From the NCBI GenBank assembly GCA_001599615.1, contig BCHJ01000003.1:872027-936026 (forward strand): a stretch of DNA of 64,000 nucleotides, given 5' to 3'. This document shows, piece by piece, positions 21,101-32,422 of the stretch; the first letter of the stretch is position 1; every line of letters starts with the position of its first letter. The notes below the pieces were generated by a model. It worked only from the letters and a program-made list of their open reading frames with translations, ran no database searches and was not told the DNA's origin. The position numbers were made by a program, and so were the translations under genes. The DNA is from Thielaviopsis euricoi (lineage: Eukaryota; Ascomycota; Sordariomycetes; Microascales; Ceratocystidaceae).

Positions 21101-22028
21101 GACGTCAAGTGAGAAAACTAGAGTATATCGACGTACTCCCGATGCGCCGATAAGCGAAGTGCCGGTGATGTTGGAGCGTGATGAAGCAGTGGGCATCAGC
21201 GGCTTATTGGGGATATCGGATGTCTTGTCGGAAATCATCTTCTTCTTAGAGAGCAGCGACTGCCCGACAGCTATAGTTTGCTAGAGTGTTAGAATCGTGT
21301 TTCTTGTCGTTCTTATTGTATTATGAGTTTTTTTTTTCGTCTTGTGTCACGCGCCGACGGCTTGAGATGGATGATGGACAAATGGGTCGTAGTAAGGATG
21401 GAATAGAATGGACTGGACGCACTCGGCTGGGGGATCTCCCGCTTCTTTGCAATTTTGGATACCGGTAGAGGCATGGCAGAGGCTGTTGTCGTGGGTAGTC
21501 TCGTTTCGGGATGAATATTCTCGGTGGTTGCGCGTGAGGCTGCTTGCGATGCAGCTGGGTTGCGACGATCGGCGGCAGCAGAAAAACCGGGAGGAGGCGG
21601 ACGCAATGATGGATGGTGTGGAATTGATGATGGCAATGGCAGATGCGAAGCCGATGTTGATGTTGATGTTGAGGTTGATGCTGATGCTGATGATTGTGGT
21701 ATGGCCGATGATGGTGGACGCGGGATGGCGCTGCGGGACATGCGAAAGTCCTGTGAATCGAGGCGAGCCAATACAAGGCAAAACAGTTAGAAAAAGAGAC
21801 AAAGTCAGAGGTAGACGGTGCCAGAGACAAAAAAACAAAACGAGATGGCGAGATGTGGAACAAAGACGGAAGCGATAAGAGAAAGCAAACTAGACACATG
21901 GATTTTTCCAAGCTCCGCTCAAGTACTTCTGTTGACCGTCGCCATCCGTAGTGGTCCAGCCCAGCAGCGGTTCGGCTAGTTGTCGATTGGCGTTAACTCA
22001 CCATTATTTGGGCGCCTGTTTGGTCCAT
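18126..22028 (-). CDS. Kinesin-14 (C-terminal, minus-end-directed motor; Kar3/KlpA type)
   Basis: Five exons: 22002-22028, 21423-21750, 21137-21270, 19920-21078 and 18126-19855, giving 1125 residues. The first exon is only 27 nt (MDQTGAQIM); all four introns keep phase. Residues 1-550 are low-complexity, Ser/Pro/basic-rich, with a Gln/Ala-rich patch and a strongly acidic stretch. A long coiled coil (about 550-775) carries the neck, then the motor domain (about 778-1115) begins GNIRVMCRVRPV. The P-loop is GQTGSGKT, switch I NERSSRSHS, switch II LVDLAGSER. A motor at the C-terminus after the neck coil is diagnostic of kinesin-14. These motors crosslink and slide spindle microtubules. The motor and coil are certain; the N-terminal exon chain is a hand-built model supported by consistent phases, branch sites and the absence of a better ATG. 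The N-terminal part is longer than in typical family members. Confidence 0.88.
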
Positions 22029-22647
22029 GGCAGTACAAAACGTGTGAGCCGTTACAGGGGGGCAAAAGGAAAAAAACACGCGCCCAAAAATGAGAAAAAG
22101 GAATAAAGAAAAGAAAGAATTGGGCGAGCAGAGAGAGGACGCAGACAGGATAGACACAGCGAGACGATGACCATATCAAAGCTCTGAACTTTAAGTATTA
22201 AGGAAAAAAAAAAAAAAAAAAAAAAAAAAAAGAAAAAAATAATGACAATGCGCAAAACAGGATTTAGCGCAGCATTTCCCGAAGTGGAGGGGTCGGACTT
22301 GTTTATTTTGACTGTACACAGACGACATTCAGTCATTCAGTCAGTGCAATGCAAATGTTTTCACGAGCCAAAAGGTGAAGTGTGCAAATTTACATGTACA
22401 CAGGGTTTCGTTGTGGTGATTGGCTCATTTGGTAAGGGTTAACAGAAGATCTGTTGCTACGGCAACCAAGGAAGTAGACCATAAGTATAAAGACACTTAA
22501 GCATCACACTTTCCATGCAAGCTCTCAAGAGCATCCATTATATTAATTTTTACCGTCTTTCCTTATCCAGCCATATCGCTTTACCCAGTTCTATAAATGC
22601 CCAATATATCGTACATGTACCCATTAAATCCCCTTCTATACCAAGCT
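22029..22647. other. Kinesin upstream region and flavin-reductase 3' spacer
   Basis: Contains a poly-A run at about 22204-22231 and AT-rich sequence. No gene is seen. Confidence 0.5.
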
Positions 22648-23456
22648 TTAAGCTTTGTTGTTTGGCACGCTGTGACTCTGAATCATGTCGCCTTCGGTCC
22701 GATACATGCGATCCGCATACGTCAAGGCAAAGCTGTTCTGTGAACTACCAGCGTAAACCTCTTCGACCTGGCCCAGGATGATGACGTGATCACTGATGCG
22801 CACGATGCCTTTATCATGACCATCACCATCTTTCAACACGCTGCACCTGACTCTTGACAGGATACCGTTCCCGTGTAATGCCGGCGGCTCGCCGTGTTGA
22901 TGAACACAGCGCCAGTCGTTGCCCAGAGCATCGAGCCCGCTAAACGCATCTGTCCGCACATTTCCGCGCGCAAACCACTCGGCCACACGTGCTCCTTGGG
23001 CATCTGCAGAAAGCACATGGATGTTGAAGGCCCTGCTAGCAATGATGGCGTCGAGCGTCGAGCTCGGTGCCTTGACATTAAACGTGACCAGCGGCCGCGG
23101 CGCGAGGGCAAGTGACGTGAACGACGACATGGTCATGGCGCGGTGGACGGCGCCGTCGGAGCTGGTGCAGACGACGACAGAGTGCGAAAGCCGGCGCATC
23201 AGGTGTCGCAGTTGGTCCGAAAGCGGTGATGCGGCTGGGGATTCTGGTGTAGATTCAGGAAGCGGGCTTTGCGTGGCGATGCCTTGCGCCGTAGGTAGCG
23301 GAGCCGCTGGAGACGGTGAAGTACTGAGGGACCGTCTGGTTATTGTGAATCCTACAAGGAGTTGTAAGTGAGTGCGCAGTATGAGAAGAGACGTCGTAAC
23401 AGACCATGGCTGGCAAATGGCCGGATAGAGGAGCAGAGAGAGGAGCTTCTGAGCAT
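22648..23456 (-). CDS. Flavin-reductase-like (FMN-binding split barrel) protein, probably mitochondrial
   Basis: Two exons, 23405-23456 and 22648-23351, give 251 residues. The intron has an unusual GTCTGT donor, a CTTAC branch and TTGTAG; without it the reading stops at that TAG. The N-terminus (MLRSSSLCSSIRPFASHGFT, then ITRRSLSTS) is Arg/Ser-rich without acidic residues, fitting a mitochondrial presequence. The domain begins about residue 75 with LRHLMRRLSHSVVVCTS and shows MTMSSFTSLALAPRPLVTFNVK, the flavin-reductase-like fold that binds FMN. HVIILGQVEEVYAG and PPALHGNG follow near the C-terminal side. Homologues act as NAD(P)H:flavin reductases or partners of flavin monooxygenases; the actual substrate and partner here are unknown. 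It is divergent from the bL31m gene with a 726-bp shared upstream spacer. Confidence 0.8.
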
Positions 23457-24182
23457 TGTATATGGGCGGACTTCAAGAATTTTTTTTAATTGCAAAAGAG
23501 CAGAAACGAATAAATGAAAAGGACAAACTTGAAGGAATACACTCTCTGTATATAACCATCAAGATTCCAGTCTGCAACGAGCCGAGCGCCACTTGCTCAA
23601 ATCGAGTCGAGTCGAATCGAGTCGGTCGGCTCTAAGCTAACCAGGAATTGGAATTGGGCTGTCTTATCGATAAAGCCATCTGCGTAACAATGGCTGTCAA
23701 AGGTGGACGATTTATAGTTATTAAAGTGAGCACAAAAGATGGAATTAACGAGCTGGAGTGTAAGAATGGAGCAGTCAAAATTCAATTAAGAGATTACTTT
23801 TATGTTGCAGGCGGGTTTTGATAGGGTTTTAATGTGTGGATGTTGCTCTTGCGGTGTCTTTGCCGTGGCTTTTGTTACCCCAAGATTTTTAAGTTTTTTT
23901 TTTTTTTTTTTTTTTTTTGCCTAGTGTCTTCATACTTTTGGCCTTCTCCATCCACACATCCACAACAGCCTCTCCAGCAATTTTTGAATCTACCTTTGGA
24001 TCCAACGAAGAAGCCCCGGCAACGAGCCCACGCAAATTGGCTCCGATCACAGCAAACCCGCCGAGCAAAACGCCCCCATTGAATCGACACACCTCCGTCC
24101 GATACTCCGGAGCCGTTCTACTCTCTCAAGTTCTCTTTCCCCCACTTGCGGTTCTAATCCATCCCGGTTCCTCCCTCCCACA
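23457..24182. promoter_or_regulatory. Divergent spacer between flavin-reductase-like and bL31m genes
   Basis: Both neighbours are predicted mitochondrial proteins. The spacer holds a 24-nt T run at about 23895-23918 and a pyrimidine-rich leader before the ATG at 24183. No other gene is seen. Confidence 0.5.
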
Positions 24183-24701
24183 ATGCACTCCCAGCTGCAA
24201 TTTGCGCGCAATGCGCTGCTCCAAAGCGCCCGCATCCCGTCCACTGCCTCCGTCTCTGCCGGCTCGTGCGATTTCCTCCTGCGGCAGAGCGCCACGCCGG
24301 CGTCAGTGGTGCACCAGGTGCGCCACGCGCGGCTGATCCGGCGGCCGCGGCGGGCGTACACGTTTACGCAGCTGGTGCAGCTCAGCGACGGCAGCACGTA
24401 CACCGCCCGCACAACTTCGCCGCAGCCGCTGTACCGGTCGACCAAGGACACGCGCAACCACCCACTGTGGCAGCCGTCCGATCGGTCGCTCAAGAACGTC
24501 GAGCTGGATGAGGCCGGTAAGCTGGCGGCCTTCCGTGAAAGATATGGCCGTGGCTTCGACCTGCAGAAGGATCCCTCGGATGAGGGCTACGTCGAGCCCG
24601 AGGAGGACTTTGACCTGGGCGATCTGATTTCTGGTTACGCTGCTTCTGAGGAGCCGGCTGCTGCAAAGGGCAAGGATGTCAAGGGCAAGGGCAAGAAATA
24701 A
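24183..24701 (+). CDS. mrpl36: Mitochondrial large-subunit ribosomal protein bL31m
   Basis: Intronless, 172 residues. A long basic mitochondrial presequence precedes the conserved core YTFTQLVQLSDGSTYTART, then LYRSTKDTRNHPLWQPSDRS and LAAFRERYGRGFD, the bL31m (yeast Mrpl36) signature. It ends in an acidic stretch and a Lys/Gly-rich tail (KGKDVKGKGKK). It belongs to the large subunit of the mitochondrial ribosome. The 3'UTR begins with short GCACT/GACAC repeats. Confidence 0.87.
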   Translation: MHSQLQFARNALLQSARIPSTASVSAGSCDFLLRQSATPASVVHQVRHARLIRRPRRAYTFTQLVQLSDGSTYTARTTSPQPLYRSTKDTRNHPLWQPSDRSLKNVELDEAGKLAAFRERYGRGFDLQKDPSDEGYVEPEEDFDLGDLISGYAASEEPAAAKGKDVKGKGKK

Positions 24702-25491
24702 GACTACGGCACTGCACTGCACTGCACGGTACGACACGGCACGACACGACACTTGCCGCACTTTACATCACCACCACTACCTACCTACTATAAACACACA
24801 CCACACCAAACTACAACCTACCTACTGTACGATTACGCCATGCGCAAGCCACGCACGAAATACGTCGCTTGACTCGCCATTTTCACGGCCACCCACCCAA
24901 ACATCGAAAGGAGGAGACGAAGAAGAAGCGACGCCCCGGCCCCAGTCCTTTTACTATTATAGTAGGCCGATATCGCCAGCTACGACGTGAGGAGCAACTG
25001 GCCATGTATTCATATTTTGTACAACATATACACCCTGTTTTATTTTATCAAACGTCTTTTTTTTGTTAATGATAGGCGACTTCCTGGCTTTGTGTCAGGT
25101 TATTTATACATGGAGATAGAAGGAGAAAAGCTAAGAAATGCACATGACTATCCTTTTTTGAAGTTGAAGCAAGATGGCTGCTAAGCAAGCATCAACAAGT
25201 TTGACCAGATGTCTAAGAAGCATGAACAGGGTTGACCAGATGTCTAAGCAAGCACGAACAAAACACACAAGAAACCTCCATTGATATCAATTGATAGTGA
25301 AAACAACCAAGTAAGAAAGCGGAACAATATCTCATAACAATAATAACGCAGAAAAAGAGTAGGGCATCAAAGGAAAATATAAAGAGAGAGGGTGATGGGA
25401 AAGAAAATAGCAAGGGAACGGACAAAAGGAACAACAAAAAGAGAAGATTGAAACGAAAGGAAAGAAAAATACAGCAGAAATGGAAATAGAA
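24702..25491. other. Convergent 3' spacer with a small tandem repeat
   Basis: Must hold the 3'UTRs of bL31m and vps5. GCACT/GACAC microsatellites lie at 24708-24755, and an imperfect 31-nt tandem repeat lies at about 25184-25263. No gene is seen. Confidence 0.5.
25184..25263. repeat. Imperfect tandem repeat, 31-nt period, about 2.5 copies
   Basis: The 17-mer TTGACCAGATGTCTAAG occurs at 25201-25217 and 25232-25248, with degenerate AAGCA-GCA-GAACA flanks repeating before, between and after. Confidence 0.8.
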
Positions 25492-27417
25492 TCAGTCAGA
25501 GTCGTCGTTAATCGTGGCCCGCGCCCGGTCAATGGCCGTGTTTCCCGCCGGCTTTGCCGCCTGGCCCTGGCTTGGTGATCTGTAAAACGCCGCCTCGTCG
25601 TCGTCGGCATCGAGCTGCGTGAGAAACGTCTCCCACTTTTCAATAAGCTGGTGAAATGTTAGCTCTGTCTTGTAGGACTCTTCCCAGCTACAGCATCTGG
25701 AAGAAACTCACCTCCTTTTGCGCCTCCACAGCACCCTCCAAAAACGTCTCCACGCCACTCTTAAAGTCCTCGACCTTTTCCTTCTCAAAGCGGTCCAGCT
25801 CGGCCCGCATCAGCTTGCCGATATCGTCAAACAGCGAGCGCGCCTGCTGCGCCTTGCGCTCGGCATCAGCCACCTCGGCATTAATCTGGTTGATGCGGTC
25901 CTGTTGGCTCTTGCCCTGGCGCAGCACCTTGTCCTGGGACGCCTTGCGCTTCTGCATGTCCGACTCGGCCGCGTGCCACGCGTGGAACGCCTTTTGGCGC
26001 TGGCTAAACGCCTGCTTGACCGAGCCAATCAGCCGGATGTATTCGTCCAGGATGATGCCAAACGTCAGCATATCTTGCATGCCCTGTCGCTCGTACACGT
26101 CGCGAATCGTCAGCTGCAGCTCTGATAGCGCGTCCAGCGGACCCGACAGCGACGGCGACAGCTCAACCGTAGAGAGCGCGTGCAGCGACGCCGAAAAGTC
26201 CGAGGCTGCTTCGGCCATGCCCTTGCGCTGGTTGATCATCGACTCCATCGCCTTCATGAGGGCGCGCAGCTGGGCTTCGAGGGCGTCGAGGTACACTTTA
26301 CGGTCGTGGAACCACTGCAGACGTTAGCTGTTAGCACTCTCCCTCTAGAATCTTATTCCATATCACATCACGCCACATAGAAACCTACATCGTCCTGCTC
26401 TACAAACTTGTGGCTCGAGCCCACACTAATGCCAAACCCAAACATGCCCTTGCTCTCGGCTGGCAGCGGCTCGCGGCGCTCCTTGTGCTTGACATCGACA
26501 TTGAACGACTCGCTTTCCAGAAACAGCTTCAAGTCAGCATCGTGTTGCAGCGTGGGATGCGCCGCAATCTTGTTGAGCATCTTCTCGAGCGCCGCTCTTC
26601 TGCTCTCCACAAAGTTTGTATCGAAGCGATTCAGAGCCTGCTTCTCTGGCGCCGGCGGCACAATCACGCCCGGGTTGTTTCCATGCAGCGTTGTGTACAG
26701 CCACAAAAAGTCGCGGTACCGCCGCTTGACCTCAAACTCCGCCTGTCGATACGCCTTGGACGTGGTTTGCGTACGCACCGAGTACACAATGTGCGAGCTC
26801 GTCAGATCGCCCACCTTGTGCGGGTCGCCCACCGTGATGTGGAACGTTGGCTTCGCCGCGCGCTCAATGCTGACGCTTGGTGGCGTGCTCGACTGCACGG
26901 GACTTGGCAACGACGCAGCCACCGGCGGCGGCGCGCGCAGTCCCAGAGCTGCCACCGCCGCCGCAGACGCCGCACTGCCATTGCCACTGCCACTGCCGCT
27001 GCCAAACAGGTCGTCGTCGTCGATGCGGTGCGGGTCGCTGGGGCCACGGCGCGCCGCCGCCTGCTGCGGCATCATGGTGCGGACAGCAAGCTGTTCCTTT
27101 TGTGGCAGCGGCGGGCCTCCCGAGGACACAGAGCCCGTGGTGGCTGCGCCCGAAAGGTCGCCAGAGCTGCCGGCTAGCGGGCTGTCGGAGCCGCCGCCCA
27201 GAGGACCCAGCGGGTCGTCGTCGACAAGCTGCAGCTTGGTGGCCTGGGCGACCATGCGGCGGGGGCCGGCAGAGCGCGGGCCGCGGGAGGGGGCGGGTTT
27301 TGAGGCATCGGCGGCGCTGGAGGTGGAGGTGGATACGTCAGCTGAGCCGGCGCCTGTGTTGTCGGTGGGTTTGGTCTGCGGCTCGGCATCGGCCCACGGG
27401 GAAGGCTCGAGATCCAT
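25492..27417 (-). CDS. vps5: Vps5-type sorting nexin (retromer SNX-BAR subunit)
   Basis: Three exons: 26389-27417, 25712-26314 and 25492-25647, all phase 0, giving 595 residues. Introns: GTAGGT to CTGCAG (74 nt) and GTGAGT to CACCAG (64 nt), both with CTAAC. Residues 1-185 are a disordered Ser/Gly/Pro-rich N-terminus. A PX domain (about 190-311) contains RRYRDFLWLYTTL and the PI3P-pocket region PPAPEKQ. From about 345 a BAR domain starts WFHDRKVYLDALEAQLR and ends LIEKWETFLTQLD. PX followed by BAR with this C-terminus is the Vps5/SNX1 architecture. It tubulates endosomes and drives endosome-to-Golgi recycling with Vps17 and the Vps26-29-35 trimer. Length fits between SNX1 and yeast Vps5. Confidence 0.93.
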
Positions 27418-28148
27418 GACAGGCAGGGTAGTCGAGATGGATTGGATAGAATTGGATCGGATCGGTCGATGGATGGATGAATGGATGAGGTATAAACGAG
27501 AGCTTGAATTAGCTTGTTGGAGAGTCGGGTCAATGAATCGCTATAATCGGTCGGTCGATAAATCAATCGTAAAAGTATCAAAGAAGCCTCTGGAAAATAA
27601 ATAGCTGACAATTGTTTTTATTGCTCCAGGAATTGCGTAAATCAGTAACAATGGTTCAAAAACTCAAACAAACAATTAACAGATAGATAAATTACTAGTT
27701 AAAACACTCCCCATTGAATTACAGCCTGCTTCGGGTTTACTTGTAGAAGCTCTACAGCTCACTCGCACCTGCATCACCCCTCCATCCATGTTAAAATACA
27801 ACCCCTGTCCCTAGGAGAACAACTGCTGCCTTATAGGGCTGTTTATGGTCTTTTTTTGAATGCATGCTGATGTTGTGCTCACTGTTTATTCTACCAAACA
27901 ACTTATAACTCATAATTCACAAACATAAATACGGATGAGTAGTTTTATTGTTTTGTTGATGCGGTTGGTCGTGCACCTCCATAGTATAGACAACCCTAAT
28001 TATATACGTCACGCATGTTCATGGCAACCCTAAATAACCAGTTCAAATCGTGACAAGACACGCATCCCGTCATACTGGTACAACCGATTGCAAGGTTAAG
28101 CCTTCTCTCCTTCTTCGGTCACTGCCATCCCTGAGCTGAATGCATCGC
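27418..28148. other. vps5 promoter and taf5 3' spacer
   Basis: GATGGAT-type microsatellite near 27436-27490, then AT-rich DNA. AACCCTAA occurs twice (27992 and 28026). No gene is seen. Confidence 0.5.
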
Positions 28149-30928
28149 CTACCGCTCCGGGTCGTAGCATCCACCGGCCAAAACTAAGTTCATGCGTGTG
28201 AACTGTACCTTTAGCACTGGCGTTTGCTTAGTAGGCAGTGCTGAGATCTGGTCTGCCGTAATCGTGACCTCCTTGGCCTTGCGCTTGCCCGTGCTGCTGG
28301 ACGCACCTGTGCCATTAGCACTCGTGCCGTTCGCTGTACCGGCTGTCGCACCACTGGCATCCGCTGCAGAAGCCGCACCGCCACCGGCAGTTTCGCCTGC
28401 CGTCTCGCCCGAGTTAACCGTGATAACCTGAGGCTGGTTCGCAGGCTTGTGGCCCTGCGCCGGCATGTTGACATCCCAGATGCGCACAGTGCCATCATGA
28501 CCACCCGAAGCAAGAACAGTGGACTCAACGCCAAAGCTGAGCGACGTGACGCCGCCCTTGCCGTGGCCGCGCGAACGCTTGATGCGCGTGCCCTTGTCGA
28601 GATCCCAGTAGAAGATGTTGCCAGCGTTGTCACCGCTGACCAGAATCTTGCCGTTGGGCGAGCACTCGAGCGTGGCAATGTAGTCTGTGTGACCGGTGAA
28701 AACACGCACACATTCACCAGTGACGACAGACCACATGCGAATCGTCTTGTCCGTCTCGTCCGACGCCGAAAAAACGTAGATGCCGTTGGGGTGCCATGCG
28801 ATCGCCGAGATGCTGGTATCGTGGCCGACAAGCAGACGTTGCGCCGATGCGTGATCCTGCATCCACACGCGAGCCGTGCGGTCCCAGCCACCACTCAAAA
28901 AGTAGTGGCCCTGAGGACTCCACCTGACACGCATGACTGGACCAGTGTGACCTCTGTAGATGCAGAGACACGTCCACGTATCCAGAGACCATAGACGGAT
29001 CTGACCATCGGCAGAGCAAGACAGGAGCAGGCGCGTCGACGTATCAAGCGGAGCCGGCGCCGACTTTCCTTCGCTACCAAAAGCAGTGCCATCCCATTTT
29101 GCCGTGCCATCCGAGAACGCGAGACCAAAGACCGGGGCAGAGTGTCCGATGAGCTTGCGGTTGTTGATCTTGAGATCTTTTTCATCCGCCATGCGCGTCG
29201 ACAGGGGCGATCCGTCTAGAGTCCAGACTCTGATGTAGGAGTCCATCGTACCGACCGCAGCAAGCTGGTTATCGGGAGAGAACTCGAGGCAGGACACCCT
29301 ATATGTAATGTGGTTAGCGTTAATGTCGTTGGCATCGGTAGATGCTGTCAAGGCTGGAGCATGGGGTCGAAACAAAAAAATCAACTTACATTCCGCAGGT
29401 GTTGTGGAAGGTGTACATCAGGGCGCTGACGCCCGGACCAACTCCGCCACTGCGCACATCCATCTTGAATCTGTCACGGTTTTCGCGCACCTTTTGCATT
29501 TCCATGACAACGTTGCGCGCACGTGACGGAGGCAGGGGCAGATCGGCTCTGCTGGGGACGTCGCTACTCTCTTCCCGCTTGATTCGGCGCTCAAACTCTT
29601 CTAGCAGAGATGGCTTGCCAATCACTGGGGGGTTGCGCTGGTCTTCCTCCTCGAGCTCCGCGCGTACGTCCTCCTTGAGACCTTCCTCCATAGGAAGGGG
29701 ACCAAGCTTGAGTGGCGTGGTTGTCGTGAGGACGTCCTTGTTGGAGAGACCAGTGTAGTGGCCAGGAATACCCTCGTCACGGTCAACGTCTTCAAGGTCA
29801 AGGCCCTGACTTCTCCGGTAGATGGCCTCAAAGCTGAAGGGCTCGATGGGGCCACGCGAGACAGAGTCGATCTGGCAGTACGCCTGAATGACGTAGCTGA
29901 TGACGGCACCACCCTGATCGCTCTCGCGCTCGAGGAAATGGAACAATGGGCCGACAATGGCCTGGTTAAGCGGGATCCTGTACTTATTGTTTTTGTACAG
30001 TTGCGTGATCCGATTTTGCTTAATATGGTCAGGAGTCGTTATCGTGGAGAATACCCGTAGGTCGTCCTGGTGATATCTCTCGAAAAATGACTTGACCAGA
30101 TTCAGGAAAGTCTTGGCATCATCACGGTAGTTTTGCTCAAGAAGTTCCATCCATGCGTAAACAAAAAAGGGCCAAAGCAGCTTTCCCAACTCGAACTAAA
30201 TAGTGACTGGTGAGTAAAGTGACGGAACCGGGCGTGTCATCGGGATGATGTCTTACCTTGTAAATTTCCAGGTTGGTCTCAACCCAGTCCCGGAGCAACG
30301 TGAACGCCTTGTGATACTTTTTGGGGCCCATGACATCGGAGTCATCGTGGATGGGGCGACCATCAGGACCAATGTTTTTGGATTCATCTCTAAATACCAA
30401 TTCAGTCCGCGTGTAGCCACGCTTCAAGAGATAATCTGTAACCTGATATTGCAGAGAGTGAGCAGGCTGTACAAGTCGGGTGTATGTGACTTTGGTGGCA
30501 GACACGGTGGCGACCATGGCGGCAGTATGATGGTACATGTGAAGGAAATGTCCAAGACACGACAACAAAGTAAGTGTGAATGTGTGAAATAGAATAGAAG
30601 ACGAAACGGGGTGTACGACAAGTAGATGGAGGGGCAAAAGGCAATGAAGCAAACATGTAACAGGGCGTCACATGAAAAGAAATAGCCGTCTTTGAGCATG
30701 ACAGCAAGCGCATAAGATGCTGCGTGACGAGAGTGCATCTTGGATGCCGAGTTGGGAAATCACAAGTCAAGAAGCTGGCAGCCTATAAGCCGGCAGCACA
30801 AAAAGAACAAAAATAATACTTACAATCTGGTTGAGGTTCTGGTTAGACATGGGCGCGGCGGCCGGCGCGGCTGCGGCTGTTGCGCCAACGGCCGGGGTGG
30901 GCACAGGAGCTCCAGGCGTAGCCGACAT
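28149..30928 (-). CDS. taf5: TFIID/SAGA subunit TAF5
   Basis: Four exons: 30824-30928, 30257-30442, 29390-30195 and 28149-29298, giving 748 residues. Intron 1 is long (381 nt). Splicing joins NLNQI to VTDYLLKRGYTRTE, an intact LisH motif (about residues 30-60). The TAF5 NTD2 domain follows (KYHKAFTLLRDWVETNLEIYKFELGK onward, to about residue 230), then a charged linker and a C-terminal WD40 propeller (about 365-748) starting VSCLEFSPDNQLAAVGTMDS and ending VQFTRMNLVLAGGCY. LisH + NTD2 + WD40 is diagnostic of TAF5, which scaffolds TFIID and, in fungi, SAGA. It is divergent from med10, 733 bp away. Confidence 0.95.
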
Positions 30929-31661
30929 TGTGAAGTCCGTCGAAGCCGCGATGAAATAAATCTATGGAGAGGGGGCAAAAAGGGACACAAGGAGGAGATG
31001 AGATTATGTTGGGCGACGATGAAGTAGGCGACAATCGCAGGCGAATTGATGAATTCTGATGTCGTCGATGAGATGGATGGATTGGATGGGCCTGCACTAA
31101 AAGCTGGCGCTGCTGCGCGTACCAGGTAGGGCACTACACCAGTAGTAGAATAGTAGCAGCAGTAGTACAAGTGGTATTATAGCGTCTACAGCAGCCACCT
31201 AGGATCAGCTGTAAGTAACGCAGAGAAAGAAAAAAAAACGGCCAATGAGTTTGTGAATACGAAACAAAGAGAATAGCTTGATGAGCTAAAATTTGTCAAT
31301 GGCAGCGATGGTTGATTGCTGATTATTAGAGGCGTTGAATTGCGAGTTGATGGAATTGATGTTGTAAACAGTAATGTTGATAAATATTTTGTCATTTTTT
31401 TTCTTCTCCTTTGCACTTATTTCCTGTTTCTTCTGGGGGCAGTTGTCGCGATGGGCCATTGACCCGAGAATCACCCGCGCCAGACTGGACCCTTCTGGCG
31501 GTAGGTAGGTTTAAGCTATAACCCTGATCACGTGAGAGCACTTCCAGATTGGCGCCACCCATGACATCAGTTGTACTTGAAGTTCAAGCCGACATCCCAT
31601 ATACCACTTTGCGCATTCAATTTTTGCTCTTTTTCATCAAATATCCATACAATTCATCGCG
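30929..31661. promoter_or_regulatory. Shared divergent promoter of taf5 and med10
   Basis: 733 bp between the two ATGs. A TCACGTGA palindrome (Cbf1/USF-type E-box) at 31528-31535 lies 127 bp from the med10 ATG. No other gene is seen. Confidence 0.6.
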
Positions 31662-32201
31662 ATGGATGCTATGCAGATAGACAGCGAGCCCCAGGCTGAT
31701 ACCACGCCTTTCACCATCCCCGAGCGCATCCAGCAGCTCGGTACCATCGATGAAGTCCGTCTCCCACTCACTCCCACAACCCAGTCCATCCACTAACCAC
31801 CCAATTCCGTGCGGTAGAATCTTGTTAAGCTCATGGATCACACCGGCGAAGCCCTCGCAGCGCTCGGCCACACGCCATCAGCCACTCCACAGGACCAAGC
31901 ACAGGCGCAGCTCGCTGCCTTCAAGACAGCCATGGACAGCCTGCTGACCACGCTGCACACCGTCGACGTGCACATGAAGCGGCAGATTCTCGGGCTCCAG
32001 GAGGCCGGTATCATTGTACTTGAGGAGCCGCTGGCCAACAAGACGGCTTCGCTGAGCCCCAATGGCGTCGGTGCGGTCGGCAAGTTGGATGCTGGGTGGT
32101 TGAATAGCCGAAGCGACAAGGTCGAGAGCGAGATGGAGGCAGAACTGTGGGCGGAGGCGCGGCGCTTTTTGCAGGAGACCAACGGGCCGAAGATGACATA
32201 A
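31662..32201 (+). CDS. med10: Mediator complex subunit 10 (Nut2)
   Basis: Two exons, 31662-31754 and 31818-32201, give 158 residues. The intron donor is the rare GTCCGT; branch CTAAC, acceptor GGTAG. The splice yields QQLGTIDENLVKLMDHTGEA, the conserved Med10 start (LGTIE-NL). The remaining helices and the segment DSLLTTLHTVDVHMKRQILG match the family, as does the small size. Med10 is an essential middle-module Mediator subunit linking activators to Pol II. Confidence 0.87.
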
Positions 32202-32422
32202 ACCATTCTTTGTACGGTTACTTTTTTCTTATTTTATTTGCACACAATACAATCACACGGGCCTACAGTACGCGTGGCACATTTCGCATCACAAAATTAA
32301 TAATGGTATTACGTGAGATATGAGCAAACCATCAAGAATATAGATTGAATGATACACGAAAAAGAGAAGATAAAAGGAAAAAATTGGAGAAGAAAGAATA
32401 ATGATAACAAAAAGACCAACGC

